DNA of 64,000 nucleotides from Sapria himalayana (lineage: Eukaryota; Streptophyta; Magnoliopsida; Malpighiales; Rafflesiaceae). Position 1 is the stretch's first letter. Each line of letters opens with the position of its first letter. Below are positions 58,001 to 64,000 of the stretch, in pieces. The position numbers and the translations under genes were made by a program. Below the pieces are notes generated by a model, which was not told where the DNA came from, did not search any database, and saw only the letters and a list, made by a program, of their open reading frames with translations. The DNA lies in the NCBI GenBank assembly GCA_029783825.1, contig JAREIK010002991.1, forward strand, positions 1,253,137 through 1,317,136, read 5' to 3'.

Positions 58001-60977
58001 TTTTTGAATTTATGCCTTGTTTTGGCAAAATGCGAGCCTGACAGCTTATATCGCTACATGCGTCATTTTAGGTTTTGAGGGTGGCTGTTTTTGCTGACGG
58101 CGGAGATGCAGACGAAGCTAGAGCTGCTGGAGCTGATGTTGTTGGAGGTGTTGAACTCGTCGATGAAATCGCTGGTGAGTGGCTAATTCCAAGAAAAAAA
58201 ATAGCTGCCATTATCCACTAATACCAATAGTGAACTAAGCTAAGGCAAATATAGAGCGTGAAAAAGAATCATCTTATTGGCATTATGGGTTGTTGGTTGC
58301 TAAGATTGCCATGTGACTCCAAACTTGTTTCTTGCAATTTTATGTCAATCAGTAATATTCTAAGCATGTTTTTGATTGTGTTATTATATAAATAATGATA
58401 TATAAGATTTTATAAGATTTCTAAAATTAAATATATTTGAACGAAAATAATATTGTAATAATTAGTCATATGAAAAATTATTATTTTATATGTATATGTT
58501 GAAGGTCATGTCTTAGTATACTAGCAAATATTTTCATTCAATAATGATAGGTCTCAGATTTGATGCTTATCAAGTATAGATTGTATCCGATAAGCAAAAT
58601 AGAGATGTCAAATGGGCCGGCCTGGCATGGCCAGGCTCGGTTTTAGGCTGTGCTTGGCCTGACATGGTTATTGTACCATGCCGGCCCTACACGGACCCGT
58701 AACCTGAAAATTGTCGGGTTCGGCCTAGTTCGGGAAGACAATACCCTAATTTTTTTAAAAAATTAGGGTTTTGTCAGCGTGCCGCCGTGCTTCTTCACCC
58801 TTTTGGGGCTTAGCGAGCTTCGCATGTCGGGTATCGGCTCGTATTGATCATGTACGGTGAATAGGTACATGTGTTGTGCCCACATGCTGGCATGGCACTG
58901 TAGTGTGCGCGTGCTGAACTGGGCCGACCCGACCTGTTTGACACCTATAGGTACAGTTTCTCTGATTTGATACCTATCATAAGAATTCTAAAATTAAATA
59001 CATCTAAACGAGAATAATACTATAATAATTAATTATTTAAGAAATTATTTTATTACATGCTTATTTTGAATGTCATGTTTAGAAGTGTCAATCGGGACGT
59101 GCCGGGCCAGCCCGACCATGCTTTCTAGCCTGGCCGGGCACGGCACGGTTACTGTACCGTGCCGGGCCAAATAACTTTATCTAATGATGGTAGGTTTTGG
59201 GCTTGATACTTATTAGATGCTGTCTCTCTGATTTGATAATTATTATAACAATTTTGAAATTAAAAGTGTTTGAATGAGAAAAATACTGTAATAATTGATT
59301 ATTTAATAAATTATTATGTTGCATGTATATGTTGGAGGTCATATCTTGGTATAATAACAAATGTCTTCATCCAATAGACGTAGCTCTTAAGTTTGATATT
59401 TATCAAATACAGTCTCTCTAAATTGGAATGTATTATATTGTATGCATATGTTGGAGGTAATGTTTTGGTATAATAGTAAATTTCTTAATCTAATGATGGT
59501 GGATTTCAGGTTTGATATTTATCAGATACAGTCTCTCTGATTTGATACTTATCATAAGAACTCTGAAATTAAATGTGCTTGAACGTGAATATATTTGTAA
59601 TAACTGATTATTTAAGAAATTATCATGTTGCATGCATATGCTGGAGGTCATGTTTAGTATAAATGACATACCTTCATTTAATGATGATGACTCTTAGGTC
59701 TGATACTTATAAAATACAGTCTTTCTGATTTGATACTTATAATAAAAATTCTAAAAATTAAATATATTTGAATGAGAATAATACGGTAATAACTAATTAT
59801 TTTTAATTATTATTGTGTTGCATGCATATGTTGGAGATCATCTAACGGTATAATAGTAAATATTCTTGTTTGATGGTTGTGGGCAAGGAAGCACGGACAC
59901 GGCTCCCTACAGTCGTGTCCACGTGTCCGACACTCGGACACGTGGACACGTCACGGACACGGCACGGATACGTGTCTGATATGCCATGTGGCGTATCATT
60001 GCAAAATCCGTATCCGATACGCCACGTGGCGTATCGGATGGTTGCGTCGGCGTCGTATCCACATCTATAGTGCCCGACGTCCGACGACGTCGGTGGCCAG
60101 CATTGGCCATTGGCAGGGGCGGGCGGGTGAGCGTGCTAAAGAAGAGAGGCATGGGCATAAAATAAAATATTTTTATAAAATAAAATAAAAAATATATATT
60201 TTTATATAATATAATTATAAAATATTATCTTATAAAATAAAATAAATATAAATATTATCTTATAAAATAAATAATATATATTTATTATATATAATAAAAT
60301 ATTTTAATTTAATTTAATTTGATAAATTTTATAAAATACCTAATATTTATAATTAATAATCTTTATTTTTATTTTTATTTTTTTATTATGCCGTATCCTA
60401 GCCGTATCCGTATCCTAGTTTTTTAGAATTTGCCGTGTCCCCGTATCCTGCCGTATCGTATCCCCGTGTCCGTGTCCGTGCTTCTTAGGCCGTGGGTGTC
60501 TGGCTTGATGCTTATCAGACACAATCTCTGTTGAGATATTAACCTCTCCTAGGCTTTCCCTTTGCTGTTGGAATATGTTTGATGTAGGTGGCAGCAAGAT
60601 TGAATTTGACAAATGTTTTACGACTCCCAAGCTATATCACTGCGTTGCCAAGGTACTCCTCCCCAGCAATGGCACCCATAATGCTTCTGTTATGAAATCA
60701 TTATGGCTGCCTGCATGAACAGGTTCCTCTCTTCTTCTTTTCAGCTGGCAAGGATCCTTAATCGCCTGGGCTTGATGCCAGATTCCAAGGTGAATTGTAC
60801 AGGCTTTAGTATCTCAATCAGTGTGGTTCCATCTGTGATTGGCTGCCCTGTTATGTTCTGTTTCTGCAGCAAGGTACCGTGGTCACGGATGTTTCTAGAG
60901 CAGTGCGGGAAGCCAAGAAGAATCAAATTAAGTTTAAAATGGACAAGACATCAATCGTGCATATTGGACTCGGGAAG
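51452..60977 (+). CDS. Organellar ribosomal protein L1 (uL1), 7 visible exons, 3' end outside window
   Basis: This gene encodes a large-subunit ribosomal protein of the L1 family, which in bacteria forms the L1 stalk near the E-site tRNA. Exons 51452-52084, 52232-52309, 57955-57996, 58072-58174, 60588-60652, 60745-60789 and 60870-60977 join in frame to 358 codons. The first about 40 residues are Arg/Ser/Cys-rich with few acids, consistent with an organelle (probably mitochondrial) presequence. About residues 40-200 are a long acidic/proline extension. The L1 fold starts near residue 205, with VRGTLSLPHG, VAVFADGGDADEARAAGADV, RILNRLGLMPDSKQGTV and KNQIKFKMDKTSIVHIGLGK. The C-terminal part of L1 is missing, so the gene continues right of 64000. 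Relatives include Arabidopsis At2g42710-type proteins, by recall. Confidence 0.88.
52232..52309 (+). CDS. L1 exon 2
   Basis: It encodes ANSRKSFDETVEAHARLGIS then KSRSDL, the first L1-fold helix (compare FDETVE in bacterial L1). The acceptor is GGTGTAG and the donor GTCAGC. Twenty-six codons, phase 0. Confidence 0.87.
52765..53893 (+). mobile_element. Family 1 element hosting a family 2 insertion
   Basis: Its ends are TAGAGATGTCAAACAGGCC and CCGTTTGACACATGTA. The duplication ATTTGAGA is perfect (52757-52764, 53894-53901). The 722-bp family 2 insertion plus its duplication accounts for most of its length, leaving about 399 bp, typical of the family. Confidence 0.9.
52911..53632 (-). mobile_element. 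Family 2 element nested in family 1
   Basis: It starts CTAAGAAGCACGGACACG and ends CCGTGTCCGTGCTTTCTTG. The duplications GTGCTAGG and GTGTTAGG match at 7 of 8. Subrepeats of the type CCCTCAAATCGCGCCCG lie at about 53220-53440. A GCCACGTGGC palindrome is at about 53519-53538. Confidence 0.88.
56351..57614 (+). mobile_element. Family 1 element hosting a family 2 insertion
   Basis: Its ends are TAGATGTGTCAATCGGG and TTTTGAGATCTTTA. The duplication TATATTGA is perfect (56343-56350, 57615-57622). Without the insertion about 497 bp remain. Confidence 0.8.
56461..57219 (+). mobile_element. Family 2 element nested in family 1
   Basis: Its ends are CAAGGAAGCATGGACACG and CGTGTCCGTGCTTCTTAG. The duplication CTGGGGAG is perfect (56453-56460, 57220-57227). 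A perfect 20-bp palindrome around CACGTG lies at 56547-56566. G-rich subrepeats of about 30 bp built on AGGCAGGGGCG and ATTTGAGGGG follow at about 56630-56850, then the AT-rich half. Confidence 0.92.
57955..57996 (+). CDS. L1 exon 3 (42 nt)
   Basis: It encodes IVRGTLSLPHGDKK, the conserved RGT.xLPHG strand of L1. The acceptor is AGTGCAG and the donor GTAATT. It follows a 5.6-kb transposon-filled intron. Confidence 0.87.
58072..58174 (+). CDS. L1 exon 4
   Basis: It encodes VLRVAVFADGGDADEARAAG then ADVVGGVELVDEIAG, with acceptor CATTTTAG and donor GTGAGT. The intron before it is only 75 bp. Confidence 0.9.
58380..59870 (+). repeat. Tandem array of a ~185-bp AT-rich repeat
   Basis: Five or six imperfect copies share the order TCTCTCTGATTTGATACTTAT, AAATTAAATATATTTGAA, TAATAATTGATTATTTAA, TTGCATGCATATGTTGGAGG, TATAATAGTAAAT and TAATGATGG. 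Two family 1 copies interrupt the array (58600-58949 and a fragment at 59080-59168), and a family 2 copy follows it. Confidence 0.7.
58600..58949 (+). mobile_element. Family 1 element, telo-box subtype
   Basis: Its ends are TAGAGATGTCAAATGGGCC and CTGTTTGACACCTATA. A telo-box palindrome (ACCCTAA...TTAGGGT) lies at 58743-58772. No matching 8-bp duplication is seen, perhaps because it sits in repeated DNA. Confidence 0.65.
59884..60488 (+). mobile_element. Family 2 hAT-like element, shortest copy
   Basis: The left end is CAAGGAAGCACGGACACGG and the right end is GTGTCCGTGCTTCTTAG, 605 bp apart. The duplications GTTGTGGG and GCCGTGGG match at 6 of 8. The G-rich subrepeat block has shrunk to one unit. 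A perfect GATACGCCACGTGGCGTATC palindrome is at 60016-60035. Confidence 0.82.
60588..60652 (+). CDS. L1 exon 5
   Basis: It encodes GGSKIEFDKCFTTPKLYHCV then AK, with acceptor GATGTAG and donor GTACTC. Confidence 0.87.
60745..60789 (+). CDS. L1 exon 6 (45 nt)
   Basis: It encodes LARILNRLGLMPDSK, matching the bacterial L1 signature LGRILGPRGLMPNPK. The acceptor is TTTTCAG and the donor GTGAAT. Confidence 0.9.
60870..60977 (+). CDS. L1 exon 7 with GC donor
   Basis: It encodes QGTVVTDVSRAVREAKKNQI then KFKMDKTSIVHIGLGK. The acceptor is TTCTGCAG. The 3' boundary after GGGAAG falls at GCAAGT, the typical GC-AG donor context. No GT donor fits the family end of this block. Confidence 0.87.
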
Positions 60978-63797
60978 GCAAGTCTATTTTCTTCGTGCCT
61001 TTGCACCAGCTTTGCGCTGACCATTTCTGGCAGCTTTCCACAGTATTCGTGAGTTCTTAAAATAGGCCGGCTAGATTTTGAGGTGACCAAATGGCACCGT
61101 CATGGGCCAGGTAGTTCACCCTAGCTTCGACTCAAGTAAATGTCTCACATGTTTAAAGTAACTGCTAAAATAAGTTGCCCGAAACATGTTGATCGATTGG
61201 CGCATTGTCGAGTTACTAAAATAAGCCATCTCAAATACTAATAAACCTTGCAAGTTGCTTGGGGTGATGCATATAAAGTTAGTTTTAAATAATTGCATGT
61301 TATCTAGTGGGCTCAAGTCGGCCTGGCAGCCCAGGCAGCCCGAGCATGACACAGTCAAGAACCGTGCACGGTGACTGTGACCAAGGATTAAAATATCGGT
61401 TTTTACGGATATATCGGATATATCGAAGATATATCGGTGTGTAATTGTACATGAGCACCAATCAAAGATAAATATATCGGTCTTAATGAATATATTGATA
61501 CTTATAATTTATGAATATATCGCATATATATCGGTGGATATATTGGAAATTTCTATCATTGACCGTGACCCGAGACCGGTGGTGGGTCATGGGTCACAAG
61601 AAATCAGGTAACCTAATTTTTGTGGCCCACCCAGATCCAGACTCATTTTTTTTTAAAAATCACTTTTTTTTTTAATTTTTTATTTATTCATATATTCATG
61701 TCCACGTGGTAGGTTTTTTTTAATGAAATACTTACCCAACACGGTCCGGGATGACCCGAGAACAAGATGACCCGACACATTAGGCAAGAATCTGCCTAGA
61801 ATCGTGCCTACTGTGACACACTAAATGATCTTATCATATTTATTATTTTAGTATTTATATAATTTTTTTTAAGTATTTACATATCTTAGTATTTGGTTTG
61901 AATTATAATTTTATACAAATAATTATGAAATTTAAAATATTTATGTTACTTTAACCTCAACCTTTGAATTTATACAAATAACAGAGTAATGTATTGGTGG
62001 AATAATCATTTAATATTTTTTTTCTATATTTATGCATGTTTTATTAAAAATTAAATAATTTGCCATTTTTATAATATTATCAGTTTTATTATCTAAAAAA
62101 TATGAATTTTATAGATATATTGATATATTGAATTTTAATGGTGACGGACATCATAATATATAATTTTTTATGATACGTGTCAAGTAATTATATATGTCGA
62201 TGTATGTTCATTATTATAATGGAATATTTGATAAATATTTAATATTTTTTTTTAAGTTTAGATTGATATTTTGTAATGAAATATTACACAGGTGAATCAA
62301 ATATTATTTTGACTAGTTCTCTTATATATGAGGTCACCAATACAATATTTTTATAATTTTAAAATTTTAAATTATATATTATTTTGATTTTTGTAATATT
62401 TTATTCCATAAATCTGACTAGTCATTCCAAGAATCTTATGATAATAAGGTTGAACATAATTATAAATGAAATATGTAAATTTAGGATCCTTTTGATGAAA
62501 ATTTTATGTTAGTTATTATTCTAATATATTATTTGATATAACTAATTTCTCTATTATTTTTTTATTTATTATATTTATGTAATTTCATATTATAAATATA
62601 TTAAATCACTCACATATATCAAAATTATTTCATCATTTAGTTGAATTGAATTCATTATTAATTTAAAAAAATAAAATAAAATAATCGATGTTAAATAATT
62701 GTAGCATTATTTTTTATTAGAAATAATCCAGAGAGAGAGAGACATAGAGAGAGAGAGAGATAAGATATTTTAAATCGAATTATTTAAGAAAAAATTAAAA
62801 TGCATGGTATTTAGCAGATATTTGAGGAACGTACCATCAAAATTTTTAGAAACTGATATATCAAAAAAATAAAGAATGATTATCTATAATATAGTTATTG
62901 GATTCCGGATATAATAGATAGAAGGCTAGTGTAATAACTAAAAAAAAAGTTCTTTGGTACTTAAATTTGGAATTCTATCTTGATATGACAATTGTATCCT
63001 TAGGTGTACTTTGATGGGACTCCCAAATGTGTTATGTGGTTAGCTCAATATAATGCGTCTCAAAAAATATAACATGCATCATCTTCACGAAGAGCGGCTC
63101 CTCTTTTTTTACATTGAGAGCAAGTCAAATAGATTATCTTGCTTGTATAATTATCAAAATATAATGTGTCTCGATGCCTGCTAATCACGACTGAGTCAAG
63201 CTCGACAAGTCTTAATTTCAAGACTTAGTTTGTTAATCAATGTAATTTGTTATAAATTTTTGTTTTATTTTGTTATTTCTATCAAAATTTTATCATTGAT
63301 TTAATAGGCACAGAATTTATCAGTTCTTAGCCATTTTTTCTAGGCGATCCAAGAAATACAAGTCTAGTGATGTGTGTGTGTCTGTGTCTGTGTAAAAATT
63401 GTATCAAGTTTACAAGGTTCTCATTTATCGTAGTATTAAAGAGATGTTAATATCTTGATAATATTATCTTTAAAAATTAGATTGACTACATCTGATGAGT
63501 CTCAAACTTGAGATTCGTTGTCATTGATAGAAGTATTTGTTATCGCACCAAGACATAACTTTTTATTTTGTTATATATGGTGATTAATAGTTAGGCCGAT
63601 TCATTATGCTAATCACCAACCTTATTTGAAGGATCTATGATTGGTTTAGTTCTTGCCAATTATCATTGGATAATGGATTTTTTTTAGATGTTTTCTTCTT
63701 GCCAATCATCAACAATGTCCAAAATTGGTTAAAACTCACAATTTAAATGCAATAGAGATTTTATTTAGAGTGGGTTCTGTAAGAGGTTAATATCTTT

Positions 63798-63843
<46 letters not shown>

Positions 63844-64000
63844 ACAGAGGTATTTTGTTGTTTTAATTAAATTTTTATTTTTTCTTTTAACTACTACATT
63901 CCATGTGAGCCATTTGAATTAGATGCAAGTTGTTTGTTGTGCCACCGTGTTGGGTAATTGCGCTTTCACGGGTAGTGAGATTAAGAAACAGAAAATAATA
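60978..64000 (+). other. L1 intron after exon 7, running off the window
   Basis: No further L1 exon (the expected segment after HIGLGK) is visible to the right edge. It contains GC-rich family 1-like debris near 61070-61380 and 61560-61815, a TATATCGG element and TA microsatellites (63799-63840). The rest is AT-rich and featureless. Confidence 0.65.
61386..61560 (+). mobile_element. TATATCGG-rich short element, copy 2
   Basis: Repeated ATATATCGG/GGATATATCG words make near-palindromes. It matches 37296-37510 in inverse orientation and lies within a family 1-like relic (GTGACC words on both sides). Confidence 0.5.

Larger units (their letters stand above)
58175..60587 (+). other. L1 intron 4 (2.4 kb)
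   Basis: It is almost filled by the tandem ~185-bp repeat with family 1 and family 2 insertions. Confidence 0.75.

Overview
The window is nuclear DNA of a flowering plant. The evidence is spliced genes with GT-AG introns, two plant-specific protein families (an EDR1-domain Raf-like kinase and MAX2), AT-rich introns and dense plant-type transposon debris. The lineage cannot be fixed from sequence alone; a monocot-like or early-diverging angiosperm is a guess. No prokaryotic features (operons, CRISPR, IS elements) are present.

Three protein-coding genes are supported. (1) On the + strand, an EDR1-domain, Raf-like MAPKKK-type serine/threonine kinase enters from the left edge. Fifteen exons are visible from about 3283 to the stop at 45979, giving about 742 codons. 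The N-terminal exon or exons lie left of the window. The gene covers more than 42 kb because its introns are full of transposons; one intron is 20.1 kb (11908-32036). (2) On the - strand, 48246-46183 is a single-exon F-box/LRR protein, MAX2 (D3), the F-box subunit of the strigolactone/karrikin SCF ubiquitin ligase. It converges tail-to-tail on the kinase with only 203 bp between stop codons. (3) On the + strand, from 51452, is an organellar-type ribosomal protein L1 (uL1). Seven exons are visible to 60977, and the gene runs off the right edge through an intron with a GC donor.

The rest is repeats. Family 1 is a GC-rich, CACGG-rich non-autonomous hAT-type element with ends TAGAGGTGTCAAA...TTTGACACCTCTA and 8-bp target-site duplications. 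Well-delimited copies lie at 5307, 10364, 18263, 20335 (nested pair), 22511, 34512, 52765 and 56351, and there are many relics. Family 2 is 605-807 bp long, ends CAAGGAAGCACGG...CCGTGCTTCTTAG, also makes 8-bp duplications, and has a G-rich half, an AT-rich half and a G-box palindrome. Six copies lie at 10903, 17055, 49777, 52911, 56461 and 59884; three of them sit inside family 1 copies. One family 1 copy has grown a minisatellite of about 1 kb with a 21-bp period, which opens long but meaningless ORFs in all six frames. Other repeats are decayed Ty1/Copia fragments (about 7.0-7.6 kb and 24.7-29.4 kb), a tRNA-derived SINE with 22-bp duplications (31392), a tandem array of about 185 bp in the L1 intron, a TATATCGG-rich short element, a purine-strand minisatellite and a 0.5-kb T-tract between MAX2 and L1.

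The three genes have no obvious shared pathway; their proximity looks positional. I did not find an autonomous transposase or a clearly new biochemical system. The most distinctive signal is the pair of interacting non-autonomous hAT-like families with CACGG/GTGTCC-rich ends, G-box and telo-box palindromes and a minisatellite expansion.
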